From: Saccharospirillum sp039982735
GTDB lineage: Bacteria; Pseudomonadota; Gammaproteobacteria; Pseudomonadales; Natronospirillaceae
Assembly (NCBI RefSeq): GCF_039982735.1
Contig: NZ_JBDWXV010000018.1
Span: forward strand, 1 to 64,000
Direction of reading: 5' to 3'
DNA length: 64,000 nt
The notes under the pieces are model-generated. The model was not told the origin of the DNA and ran no database searches. It saw only the letters and a program-made list of their open reading frames with translations. The position numbers were made by a program, and so were the translations under genes. Positions 25,359 through 33,837 of the stretch are shown here, piece after piece. The stretch's first letter is position 1. Every line of letters starts with the position of its first letter.

Positions 25359-25471
25359 GTGCCAGGTGCCGGGTATGCTTCTCCGGGGTCGGCGTGAATC
25401 CGTCCTTGGAGCCTAGGCCGCAACATCCATGTTGCGGACTACCCCGGATAAGCATACCCGGCACTTGGCAC
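25359..25471. repeat. Palindromic intergenic repeat, copy 1
   Basis: Outer arms of 31 nt (25359-25389 and 25441-25471) pair with two non-Watson-Crick positions. Inside lie CGTCCTTGGAGCCTAGG and a perfect hairpin CCGCAACA-TCCA-TGTTGCGG (25418-25437). It lies in the gap after the alpha-E gene. The same inner layout occurs at 29868-29995 and 62515-62617. Confidence 0.85.
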
Positions 25472-25528
25472 TTGGCTTTGTAGAACTTTCAAATTTTAAT
25501 TACTGACTATCAGTTGTTGGATCGTACT

Positions 25529-26539
25529 ATGACTTCAGTATTAATTGACCTTGCCATGAAAGCACCCAAAGTCGAACTGCATCTGCACATTGAAGGCAGT
25601 CTTGAACCTGAGCTAATGTTCGCATTAGCCGAGCGCAATGGCATTACCTTGCCCTATGCCGACATTGAGGCAGTGCGGGAAGCATATCAGTTTGGCAATC
25701 TGCAGGAATTTCTGGATCTGTATTACCAGGGTATGTCGGTGTTGCAAACTGAAGCCGATTTTTACGACCTTACCTGGGCCTATCTGAAACGAATTCACGC
25801 CGACAACGTCGTTCATACCGAAGTCATGTTTGACCCCCAGGCACACCTGGAGCGTGGCATTGCGTTTGACACTGTGCTTAGTGGCATCGAAAGAGCGCTG
25901 CAGCAGGGTGAGCGGGAACTGGGTATCAGCTATCGGTTGATTATGTCGTTTCTGCGACATCTATCCGAAGAAAGTGCTTTTGAAACCCTGGCGATTGCGG
26001 AGCCGTATCTGGATCGCATTCATGCTGTGGGGCTGGATTCCGGCGAAAAAGGCCACCCGCCAGAGAAGTTTGAGCGAGTGTTTGCACATTGCCGGGAACT
26101 GGGGCAACGGATTACCGTGCATGCCGGTGAAGAGGGGCCGCCGGCGTATGTCTGGCAGGCCATCGATCAATTGAAAGTAGACCGTATCGACCATGGCAAT
26201 CGCGCCATGGAAGACCCGGCGCTGGTGCAGGCACTGGTGGATCGCGGTTATACGCTGACGGTTTGCCCCTTGTCGAATCACAAGCTGCAGGTCATAGACG
26301 ATTTGAAGCAGCACCCGATTAAGGCCATGTTGGCTGCAGGTCTGAAAGCGACCATCAATTCCGACGATCCGGCTTACTTTGGTGGTTATGTGAACGACAA
26401 TTATGGTGCATTGATTGACCAGGGGCTGATCGATCGGGATCAATTGCTGACACTCCTGGAAAATGGATTCGACGGTGCCTGGATTGACGACACCACCCGG
26501 GCTGCGCACAAGGCCAGGCTGGCTCAGGTGTTTGCCTGA
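25529..26539 (+). CDS. Adenine deaminase (adenosine deaminase family)
   Basis: A 336-aa amidohydrolase of the adenosine/adenine deaminase family. Metal and catalytic motifs: ELHLHIEGSLEPEL, HAGEEGPPAYVWQAI, RIDHGNRA, CPLSNHKLQ and NSDDPAYFGGYVNDNY. The HIEGSLEPELMFALAERNGI variant is that of the fungal/bacterial adenine deaminase branch, rather than the HLDGSL-type adenosine deaminases. It would convert adenine to hypoxanthine in purine salvage. ATG 25529 is favoured over TTG 25514. It stands alone between two unrelated genes. Confidence 0.88.
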   Translation: MTSVLIDLAMKAPKVELHLHIEGSLEPELMFALAERNGITLPYADIEAVREAYQFGNLQEFLDLYYQGMSVLQTEADFYDLTWAYLKRIHADNVVHTEVMFDPQAHLERGIAFDTVLSGIERALQQGERELGISYRLIMSFLRHLSEESAFETLAIAEPYLDRIHAVGLDSGEKGHPPEKFERVFAHCRELGQRITVHAGEEGPPAYVWQAIDQLKVDRIDHGNRAMEDPALVQALVDRGYTLTVCPLSNHKLQVIDDLKQHPIKAMLAAGLKATINSDDPAYFGGYVNDNYGALIDQGLIDRDQLLTLLENGFDGAWIDDTTRAAHKARLAQVFA

Positions 26540-26638
26540 GAGGAAGTTGAACGTCTTACTGTCGTTCGATGGTAAAAACCTGTTTGAAGGCATCGCCGAA
26601 AAGGCGGTGGACTGGATTCTGGCCGATGAGTAGTGACC

Positions 26639-29179
26639 TTACTGGTCGGTCTGGGGCGGCTGCCGGCTAACCAGTTTGTCGAGGCCTTCGCTGTTGCGAA
26701 GATGAATGTCGATCTGTTGAAAGGCAATTTCGATGCCCGCCCGTTTGAACTCCCGGTCGATGTAGCGGTTAATTTCATCGATCGCGGGGTTTCTGTCCTG
26801 AAGTTCCTTCACATGAATGCGTAATTCGTGGTCCAGTGTGCTGGCCCCAAAATTGAGAAACAGGACCTGAGGTTCCGGCTCATCCAGCACGCGGGGGTTA
26901 GCCTTGGCGGCACTGAGCAACAACGCTCGTGTTTTATCGAGGTCTGATCCATAGGCGACGCCGACCCGGACGATGACCCGGGTGACGGTGTCGGTAAGCG
27001 ACCAGTTAATGAGCTGATCAGTCACAAAGGTTTTGTTGGGGACGATGATGTCTTTGCGATCAAAATCGGTAATGGTGGTGGCTCGAATGCGGATCTGACG
27101 TACCACGCCCGATAAATCACCCAGGGTTACAATATCGCCGATGCGTATAGGCCGCTCGAACAGCAGAATTAAACCGGAGACGAAGTTGGCGAAAATTTCC
27201 TGCAACCCAAAACCAAGCCCAACACTGAGGGCGGCCACCAGCCACTGCAGTTTGTCCCAACTGACGCCCAGGCTCGACAGCGCCATAACCAGGCCAATGC
27301 CGGTAATAATGTAATTAAGCAGGGTGGTCATGGCATAGGCGCTGCCTTGCCGCAAACTGAGCCGGGACAGCACCAGCATCTCCAGTAGGCCAGGCAGGTT
27401 GGCGGCAAGAAACAGTGACAGCGAGATAATGAAGAAAAAAGAGGCCAGATCCAGCAGGCTCATGCTGCCCGGGCTTTCAGCGCTGCCGTACTGCCAGATG
27501 ACCAGCGAGTCGAGATAGCCAAATACCCCCACCAGATCAGCCCATACCCAATACAGCAGACCTCCGAAACCGGTGAGCAGCAGAAAGCGAACCAAACGCT
27601 GGGTTTGTTGCCGCACTTGCAGCAATTCGGCCGTGGTATCGGGTAACGGCTCCTGAATTTTGTCAGGATCTTTGGCGCGCTGGGCGTCGCGCTGCTCCCT
27701 TAGCACCTGGTTTTCGGCTTCCCGCTGCAGGCGCAGGCGGTTACTGGAGACTTCAATGGCGCGGCGTGCGCTGGCTTCTGCAATGACCCAGCCGCTGAGA
27801 ACATAAAAGGTGGCCAGAAAACGACCGGTCAGTTGCAGGCTGGTGTAGTAATACCCCGACAAGGTTAGCACCACCAGGCTTAGTGGTAGCAGCACCAGCA
27901 CTAAGTTGAGCACCCAGCGCACCCCGGCCGGGGCGAAACTGGAAGGCAGCTGTTTCAGCAGTATGCGGAAAAAATAGGCCACGAGCGCACCCGCCACAAT
28001 CAGTATCACAGGCCCCAGAACATCACTACTCAACGCCGCACCTTGTTGAACGGCCAGCGTCAACACCGCACTGGTCGGCAGCAGTACCCAGGCAAAGCGA
28101 CGAACAAAGGTGCGCAGCGTTTTACGGGCGTTGTCTGGCCACTGAAAATCGACCTCGGCAACCTGCCCGGGTGTCAGAATGCTGCGCAAAAACTGTACGA
28201 CAAACAAGCTGAGCGCAATGGCGGTCAGGGCCGGGCCCAACACCAGAGTATCGGTTGTCTGGGCGCCTGAGAGCAGGTTTCCGATGGCCAGCAAAGCCAG
28301 GCTGGCGGGAGCCGTAATTGCCGCCGTCAACGCCAGTGCCACCAGGGTGGACCAGGGGCTGGGGCTTGCCGTTTCTGAGTCTGATGTAGGCTCTGTTTGA
28401 AGGGATGGCCGATAAAAGCTGGCCGTTCCCGTTTTCAAGGTTGTTGCCAGTGCGGTTTTCAGGCGAGGTCGCACCCAGTGCAAAGCGATAGCGGGCAGGA
28501 ACAGTAAGACGCCCAGCCATTGCCAGAGCGACAGGTCACCCGGCGTCAGGCTGACGGAGAACTGGGCAGGCAGGCGGGTAAGTTGATCCGCCAAAGCGCC
28601 GGGCGCGGTGGTAAACCAACTTAGGCTGATAGCGGGGTTGCTGGGTATCCAGAACAATTGTTCAATTATGCTGGACCGAAGCCGGTCGGCCGTCGCAGTA
28701 AGCTCTTGCTGCACCTGTTGCAGGCTGACGGCCGTTACCACCAGCTCCTGCAGACGGTCCTGCAATTCAGACAGCCGCAAATCGGCCGGGTAGTCACTGG
28801 GGTTGTCCTGTAGCTCCCGTTGTTGCTGGCTCACATTGAACTGTGTCAGGCGCGCATCGGCGATCAGGTCAGACAAGCCCGGGTCGAAATCGAAATTGGG
28901 CAGGTTGGTGTTTTGTTCCTGCAGCACGCGAAACACCTGACCGCTACCTCTCAGAGCAACGATATGCTCATTCAAGGCGGCTTCATTGGTCAGCAATCGG
29001 TCATGCTGTCGTTGAACGGAATTCAACCGCTGGTTCAGCTGGCCGGTCTGGGTGCTGAGCAAATCCAGCGCTTGCTGAATGCTGGTATTGGTCGTGTATT
29101 CAGCCGATACCGAGGGGCTGAACAGTAAACACAGGGCAAGCAGCCAATGCACTGTGTTGTAACTTAATTGCTTGAGCAT
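26639..29179 (-). CDS. Large MscS-type mechanosensitive channel
   Basis: An 846-aa inner-membrane protein. A signal peptide ending SVSA is followed by a periplasmic coiled-coil-rich domain (about residues 26-190), then multiple membrane helices. The C-terminal MscS pore and beta domain are clear: LGFGLQEIFANFVSGLILLFERPIRIGD, IVPNKTFVTDQLINW. The architecture is that of MscK/MscM-size members, rather than the short MscS. It would release solutes on hypo-osmotic shock. No operon partner; the next gene upstream is divergent. Confidence 0.9.
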   Translation of the reverse strand: MLKQLSYNTVHWLLALCLLFSPSVSAEYTTNTSIQQALDLLSTQTGQLNQRLNSVQRQHDRLLTNEAALNEHIVALRGSGQVFRVLQEQNTNLPNFDFDPGLSDLIADARLTQFNVSQQQRELQDNPSDYPADLRLSELQDRLQELVVTAVSLQQVQQELTATADRLRSSIIEQLFWIPSNPAISLSWFTTAPGALADQLTRLPAQFSVSLTPGDLSLWQWLGVLLFLPAIALHWVRPRLKTALATTLKTGTASFYRPSLQTEPTSDSETASPSPWSTLVALALTAAITAPASLALLAIGNLLSGAQTTDTLVLGPALTAIALSLFVVQFLRSILTPGQVAEVDFQWPDNARKTLRTFVRRFAWVLLPTSAVLTLAVQQGAALSSDVLGPVILIVAGALVAYFFRILLKQLPSSFAPAGVRWVLNLVLVLLPLSLVVLTLSGYYYTSLQLTGRFLATFYVLSGWVIAEASARRAIEVSSNRLRLQREAENQVLREQRDAQRAKDPDKIQEPLPDTTAELLQVRQQTQRLVRFLLLTGFGGLLYWVWADLVGVFGYLDSLVIWQYGSAESPGSMSLLDLASFFFIISLSLFLAANLPGLLEMLVLSRLSLRQGSAYAMTTLLNYIITGIGLVMALSSLGVSWDKLQWLVAALSVGLGFGLQEIFANFVSGLILLFERPIRIGDIVTLGDLSGVVRQIRIRATTITDFDRKDIIVPNKTFVTDQLINWSLTDTVTRVIVRVGVAYGSDLDKTRALLLSAAKANPRVLDEPEPQVLFLNFGASTLDHELRIHVKELQDRNPAIDEINRYIDREFKRAGIEIAFQQIDIHLRNSEGLDKLVSRQPPQTDQ

Positions 29180-29325
29180 TTCCCGGTCCGAGCCAAATGA
29201 GATACGAGCCAGTCTATCGTGGTTTCAGTGAAGTTGTCTTCTATGTCGGTGGTTTAAACCCGATTGCGCAGCCACGGTGAGCGCGCAATAATCACCTCAA
29301 CGAGTCCCTGACAGCGAGCCACACA

Positions 29326-29832
29326 ATGACCGTTCGAACAGCGCAGACCAGGCCCAATTTTCTGATTCGGATCGATGATCTGACCGGGCCCGATATAGCC
29401 CGGTTACTGGAAGAGCATCTGGCGGATATGAACGCCACCTCGCCGCCGGAAAGCAAACATGCTCTGGATCTGGATGGCCTTAAGCAACCGGACGTCACCT
29501 TCTGGACTCTTTGGACAACGAACACCGAAGGGCAGGGCGAACAGCTCGCCGGGTGCTGTGCGTTGAAGCGGTTAACGGCGGATCATGGTGAAATCAAATC
29601 GATGCGCACAGCAACGGCTTTTCGGCGCCAGGGCGTAGCCCAGCGTTTACTGCAGCATTTGCTGGAACAGGCAAAAGTTCAGCAGCTGACTCGCCTAAGC
29701 CTGGAAACCGGCTCCATGGACTATTTCGCAGCGGCCCGGGCATTGTATGGCCGCTTCGGCTTCGAAGCGTGCCCGCCGTTTGGCGACTATGTTGAAGACC
29801 CAAACAGTGTGTTTATGACGCGGCTTGTTTAG
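29326..29832 (+). CDS. GNAT-family N-acetyltransferase
   Basis: A 168-aa acetyltransferase. The acetyl-CoA binding motif is MRTATAFRRQGVAQRLLQHLL (arginine/glycine type), preceded by beta strands ending LAGCCALKRL. The C-terminus YFAAARALYGRFGFEACPPFGDYVEDPNSVFMTR is shared with a common small-molecule or peptide acetyltransferase group. Start ATG 29326 has no clear ribosome site. Substrate unknown. Confidence 0.85.
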   Translation: MTVRTAQTRPNFLIRIDDLTGPDIARLLEEHLADMNATSPPESKHALDLDGLKQPDVTFWTLWTTNTEGQGEQLAGCCALKRLTADHGEIKSMRTATAFRRQGVAQRLLQHLLEQAKVQQLTRLSLETGSMDYFAAARALYGRFGFEACPPFGDYVEDPNSVFMTRLV

Positions 29833-29867
29833 TTCGGTGGTTAGGTTGACTGTATAGCCGTTCGTTC

Positions 29868-29995
29868 GTGCCCGGCCACCGGGTAGGCTTATACGGGTGG
29901 TGCGACACATCGCCCGGCGTGAGTCCATCCATGGAGCCTAGACCGCAGCATCCTTGCTGCGGACTCCCCCGGATAGGCCTACCCGGTGGCCAGCA
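29868..29995. repeat. Palindromic intergenic repeat, copy 2
   Basis: Outer arms (29868-29899 and 29967-29995) pair through GGCCACCGGGTAGGC / GCCTACCCGGTGGCC. Inside, GTCCATCCATGGAGCCTAG leads into the perfect hairpin CCGCAGCA-TCCT-TGCTGCGG (29943-29962). The outer arm sequence differs from copy 1, while the inner hairpin type is the same. Confidence 0.85.
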
Positions 29996-30048
29996 CTTGA
30001 TCCTGCGATTGCACTAAGTTCGAAACATACAAAAACAAGAGGTTCAAA

Positions 30049-30471
30049 ATGACCAATGCATTAAATGCCGTTTCAGGCGGCTGCCTATGTGGCGCTGTTC
30101 GATTTGTAGTTAACGGGCCGGTTTCGGCTTTTCACCTGTGTCATTGCGACCGATGCCGGCATTCAACCGGGTCGGCTTTTGCCGCCAATCTGTTTACCGT
30201 GCCGGATGCCATCACCTGGGAGCAGGGTGAGGATCAGATTAAACGATTTGAATTGCCGACAGCCAAGCACTGGACGCGGCAGTTTTGTGCGACCTGTGGG
30301 TCTGCGCTGCCCTATGTGAACCGCAGTGGTAAGTTTCTGGTGGTACCCGCCGGTAGCCTGGATGGGGATCCCGCGGTGACGCCGGACGATCGCATTTTCT
30401 GGTCGGAGCGTCCGCATTGGGTTGATGCCATTGAGGAATCACCGGCTTTTGAGCAATATCCGACTCGCTGA
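30049..30471 (+). CDS. GFA/CENP-V family zinc protein
   Basis: A 140-aa protein of the glutathione-dependent formaldehyde-activating (GFA) / CENP-V fold. The cysteines sit where zinc is bound: GGCLCGAVRF, HLCHCDRCRH and FCATCGSALPY. Length and motif spacing match the family. A role in S-hydroxymethyl-glutathione formation is known for one member only, so the reaction is unassigned. It stands alone, 22 bp from the convergent amylosucrase stop. Confidence 0.9.
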   Translation: MTNALNAVSGGCLCGAVRFVVNGPVSAFHLCHCDRCRHSTGSAFAANLFTVPDAITWEQGEDQIKRFELPTAKHWTRQFCATCGSALPYVNRSGKFLVVPAGSLDGDPAVTPDDRIFWSERPHWVDAIEESPAFEQYPTR

Positions 30472-30493
30472 ACTCAGTGAGCCGGGTTGGCAA

Positions 30494-32419
30494 TTACTGA
30501 ACAGTCAGCCAGCGTACCTGATGGGGTTGCAGCGTTTTCAAGTCACGACTTGGTTTCGTTTCCAGCAGATCAACTGGAGCGCCGCCAGTGAGTAACGAGT
30601 CGATCAGTGACTGGTCCAGGCTTTGTTCGAAATCGGCGAAATTCGCGAGCACCAGCAGGGTGTCGGCATCCCGATTTCGGGTAAAGCCGAACACATGGGG
30701 GTTGCCCGTTTCGATGATGTGGGTGTGGGCGTCACCGAGTAAGGGGGTCGCCTTTCGAATGGCAACCAGCCGTTGCAGGCCGGCGTATACCCGGCCATTG
30801 GGCGTGTCGGGTTGGTTTCGCAGCTCCAGATCGGCGTCTTTTACGGCCACCCGGTTCACCCAGCGGCTGTCGTTCAGTTTGTTGACGTCTTGTTGATAGC
30901 TGTAGTCGTTGAGCAGCCCGAGCTCATCTCCCAGGTACAGCAACGGCACACCGCCAATGCTGAGAATCAGCGCGTGCATCAGCATGATGCGGTTGATCGA
31001 ACGCTGTACTTCCCCGGCATCCTGATCGTTCAGTCCCTGTTCAAGGCCGGCCAGTGACGCCAATTGCCCGGCAACCCGGCAATCGCCGGTGGTTTTGTTT
31101 TCCTGGAATGGCACCCCCCGGGCGAAACTGCCGGGGAACTGGCCGGTGTAGAACTGGTTCAGGAAACGTCGGTGGTGGTCCGGGTCGGTGCCGAGACTCC
31201 AGGCGATGGTGTCGTCGAAGGTCCAGCCGATGTCATCGTGGCCGCGAATGTAGTTGACCCATGCGGTGTCGGGCGGGATCGGAAAACGCGCCTGAAGGCT
31301 GCGGGTCATCAGGGTGGCGTCGCGTGTGGCCAGGGTGTTCCAGAGCATGGCCATGGTCAGGGGGTTATAGGAAAGCTGGCATTCATCGGTGCTGATGTAG
31401 CGCACCACGTCATCCGGATGCACGATGGCTTCGGATTTGAACAGCAACCCCGGAGCGGCAATGCGGGCCGCGGCATTGAACGCCTGAATCAGCGAATGGG
31501 CCTGAGGCAGGTTTTCACAGGGCGTGCCGGCTTCTTTCCAGACAAAGGCCAGGGCATCGAAACGCAGCACATCAGCGCCCGCATTGGCCAGAAACAGCAA
31601 CTCGCCAAGCATGGCATTAAATACGGCCGGGTTGCGGTAGTTCAGGTCCCACTGAAAGCTGTTGAAGGTGGTCCAGATCCAGCGCTGCATGTCGTCGCGC
31701 CAGGTGAAGCAGCCCTGGCGGATTTCCGGAAAAATCTCGCGCAGATAGGGCTCATAGGGCGCCAATTGGCTGCGGTGGTCGAAGCAGAAATAGTAATCGA
31801 GGTATTCCTGCTCGCCGTGCTGGGCTCTGACCGCCCAGTCGTGCTCATCGGAGGTATGGTTGAACACGAAATCGAGCACCATGACGATGCCTTCCTTGCG
31901 CAGTGCCGCGGCCAGTCGTTTCAGGTCATTCATGGTGCCCAGCGCTGGGTTCACCTGGCGGTAGTCGGATACCGCATAACCGCCATCGCTATTGGCTTCA
32001 GGCGCTTTGAACAGCGGCATCAGGTGCAGGTAGGTGAGGCCGAGTTCTTTCAGATAGGGAATCTGTTCGCGCAGGGCTTTGAGGTCGCCGGCGAACAAGT
32101 CGACGTAACAGGCTGCGCCCAGCATAGTCTCGCGCTTGAACCAGAGCGGGTCGGCCTGGCGTTTTTTGTCCTGATTGCGCAATACAGAGGGTCGTTCCTG
32201 GTAGGCAATCAACAGGGTTTCCAGAGTGTTTTCCAGATGATAGTAAAAGTCGTACTGGTCTCCGTACAAGGAGCGCAGTAGGGCGAACAAGCGGGGAAAC
32301 TGAGTGTTCAGGTTCGCTTCAAAGGCCGCCCATTCCTTATCGCTGCTGGCTTTGGGTTTCAACCGGGGGAGCAGGCGTTCTAGGGTGATGCGGACGTCGT
32401 AATCGAGCGAGTGATCCAT
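30494..32419 (-). CDS. Amylosucrase (GH13) or sucrose hydrolase
   Basis: A 641-aa GH13_4 enzyme close to Neisseria amylosucrase. Conserved regions: DGGYAVSDYRQVNPALGT, VLDFVFNHTSDEHDWA, ADVLRFDALAF (nucleophile Asp), LLFKSEAIVHPDDV (acid Glu), NYIRGHDDIGWTFDD, GSFARGVPFQ and LIYLGDE-type LLYLGDELG. It transfers glucose from sucrose onto alpha-glucan, or hydrolyses sucrose. ATG 32419 has GGAAGG at 8 bases; a TTG at 32437 is less likely. No signal peptide. It follows the LacI gene on the same strand at 103 bp and may belong to its unit. Confidence 0.92.
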   Translation of the reverse strand: MDHSLDYDVRITLERLLPRLKPKASSDKEWAAFEANLNTQFPRLFALLRSLYGDQYDFYYHLENTLETLLIAYQERPSVLRNQDKKRQADPLWFKRETMLGAACYVDLFAGDLKALREQIPYLKELGLTYLHLMPLFKAPEANSDGGYAVSDYRQVNPALGTMNDLKRLAAALRKEGIVMVLDFVFNHTSDEHDWAVRAQHGEQEYLDYYFCFDHRSQLAPYEPYLREIFPEIRQGCFTWRDDMQRWIWTTFNSFQWDLNYRNPAVFNAMLGELLFLANAGADVLRFDALAFVWKEAGTPCENLPQAHSLIQAFNAAARIAAPGLLFKSEAIVHPDDVVRYISTDECQLSYNPLTMAMLWNTLATRDATLMTRSLQARFPIPPDTAWVNYIRGHDDIGWTFDDTIAWSLGTDPDHHRRFLNQFYTGQFPGSFARGVPFQENKTTGDCRVAGQLASLAGLEQGLNDQDAGEVQRSINRIMLMHALILSIGGVPLLYLGDELGLLNDYSYQQDVNKLNDSRWVNRVAVKDADLELRNQPDTPNGRVYAGLQRLVAIRKATPLLGDAHTHIIETGNPHVFGFTRNRDADTLLVLANFADFEQSLDQSLIDSLLTGGAPVDLLETKPSRDLKTLQPHQVRWLTVQ

Positions 32420-32522
32420 GGGGCGGCCTTCCAGCAAAAATGCAAAGTGAACGGGTGGCGATTCACTCAGTCTAACCAGCTTGGCGCTTAATGTTAATTT
32501 AATCGTTTAAGTTGCTGTGCTG

Positions 32523-33536
32523 TCAGAGTTTGGGCGCTTGTGCGGTGCTGGCACGCACGATCAGTTGAGTGCTCAGCACTTGCTGGTGAGGCACCTGTTT
32601 CTTGCGCAGTACATCGAGTAATAGCCGCATGGCACAGCGGCCAATCTCGTCTCTGGGCTGGCTAACGGTTGTCAGTTCCGGCTGGCAGTATTCGCTAAGG
32701 CCAATGTTGTCGAAGCCGATAACTGACAGGTCTTCTGGCACCCGAACCGAGGCGTCGCGAGCGGCTTTCATCAGGCCGATGGCCATTTCGTCGCTGTGGC
32801 AGAAGATAGCGCTGGGTCGATGTTCGCGTGGCATGGCAAGCAAAACCTGACCCTGCTGATAGCCTGAAAGAAATCCGAAATCGCCCTCGACAATCCATCC
32901 TGGGTTAACCACTAACTGCTGGCGTTCCATTTCCGACTGGTAGCCTTTCACCCGATCGATACAGATAGGGTTCTGCATCGGGCCGGTTATGGTGGCAATG
33001 CGCTGGTGTCCGAGCGATGAGAGGTACTCGACGGCCCGGGCGGCGGCCAGCGGATTGTCGATGCGTACCGTGGGCAGGGCAAGCTGATCAAAGTACTCGC
33101 AGGCCATCACCAGCGGAATTTGACTGCCACGGGCTTGCTGGGTAACCAGCGACAGCGGGATTTCAGCGGTCAGCAATATAATGCCATCGGCCTGGTTGGT
33201 GGGCAGTAAGTCGAAGTAAGCCTTGGCGCGGCCAGTGTCGTGTTCGCAGTCGCCGAGCAAGACCCGATAGCCTTCGCGGTGGGCAATGTCTTCCAGGCCC
33301 GCGATGATTTCCGAGAAAAAAGGGTTGGCAATGTCGGGTAGCAACACCACGATGGTGCGCGATTCACTGCGGCGCAGATTGCGCGCGGCGAGGTTCGGTG
33401 AATAACCCACTTTCGCGATGGCGCTGGCCACTCGCTTGCGCGTGGCCTCGGTCACTTTTTCCGGGTTGGCAAGCGCCCGCGACACAGTGGCGGTAGAGCA
33501 GCCGGCGGCTAGGGCAACGTCTTTAATGGTGGGCAT
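32523..33536 (-). CDS. LacI-family transcriptional regulator of the sugar ABC operon
   Basis: A 337-aa LacI-family repressor starting MPTIKDVALAAGCSTATVSRALANPEKVTEATRKRV at ATG 33536; the frame opens earlier at 33575. The hinge and sugar-binding domain (DIANPFFSEIIAGLEDIAHREGYRVLLGD, HSDEMAIGLMKAARDASVRVPEDLSVIGFDN) are complete. It is divergent from the ABC operon at 33838. Two perfect palindromes stand between them and are the expected operators. The effector is unknown, presumably the sugar or sugar derivative moved by the ABC system. Confidence 0.93.
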   Translation of the reverse strand: MPTIKDVALAAGCSTATVSRALANPEKVTEATRKRVASAIAKVGYSPNLAARNLRRSESRTIVVLLPDIANPFFSEIIAGLEDIAHREGYRVLLGDCEHDTGRAKAYFDLLPTNQADGIILLTAEIPLSLVTQQARGSQIPLVMACEYFDQLALPTVRIDNPLAAARAVEYLSSLGHQRIATITGPMQNPICIDRVKGYQSEMERQQLVVNPGWIVEGDFGFLSGYQQGQVLLAMPREHRPSAIFCHSDEMAIGLMKAARDASVRVPEDLSVIGFDNIGLSEYCQPELTTVSQPRDEIGRCAMRLLLDVLRKKQVPHQQVLSTQLIVRASTAQAPKL

Positions 33537-33640
33537 GGTACGTATCTGCAACGTGAACAGGGGCGATGTTACCACAGCGATACCATGCAGGATAAACCGG
33601 CACGGACCTGAGTGTTTGTCGTTCAGGATATCGAGTTGAT

Positions 33641-33656
33641 ATGTAATGCATTACAT
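33641..33656. promoter_or_regulatory. Distal LacI-type operator
   Basis: ATGTAATGCATTACAT is a perfect 16-bp palindrome in the LacI / sugar operon intergenic region. Its centre lies 149 bp from that of the second copy, about 14 helical turns, allowing a loop between the two. Confidence 0.85.
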
Positions 33657-33762
33657 CCAGTAACAGATTTTCTTGCATAAAGTGATAGCCCGCCATGGCG
33701 TATTTTCACTTGAATATAAGCCTTTTTGCTTGGTTTCTCAAAATAATCTGATGCTTAAGGTG

Positions 33763-33806
33763 TTGACCTCGCCAAATCTCTCTGCTTGAATGTAATGCAT
33801 TACATT
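33763..33806 (+). promoter_or_regulatory. Proximal operator and promoter of the sugar ABC operon
   Basis: A -35 TTGACC (33763-33768), 17 bases, then a weak -10 TTGAAT (33786-33791). The 18-bp palindrome AATGTAATGCATTACATT (33789-33806) overlaps the -10, so repressor and polymerase would exclude each other. The 33838 start codon is 32 bp downstream. Confidence 0.75.
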
Positions 33807-33837
33807 ATACAAAAACAAAAATTAAAGGTGTTTGTTT

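Noticed and set aside
31064..32281. 405-codon plus-strand frame inside the amylosucrase gene
   Set aside because: It is long, but antisense to a strongly conserved GH13 enzyme; length reflects codon bias of the real frame.
33681..33713. CRP-like half sites AAGTGA ... TCACTT before the sugar operon
   Set aside because: The arms are about 20 bases apart, far wider than the 6-base gap of CRP sites.
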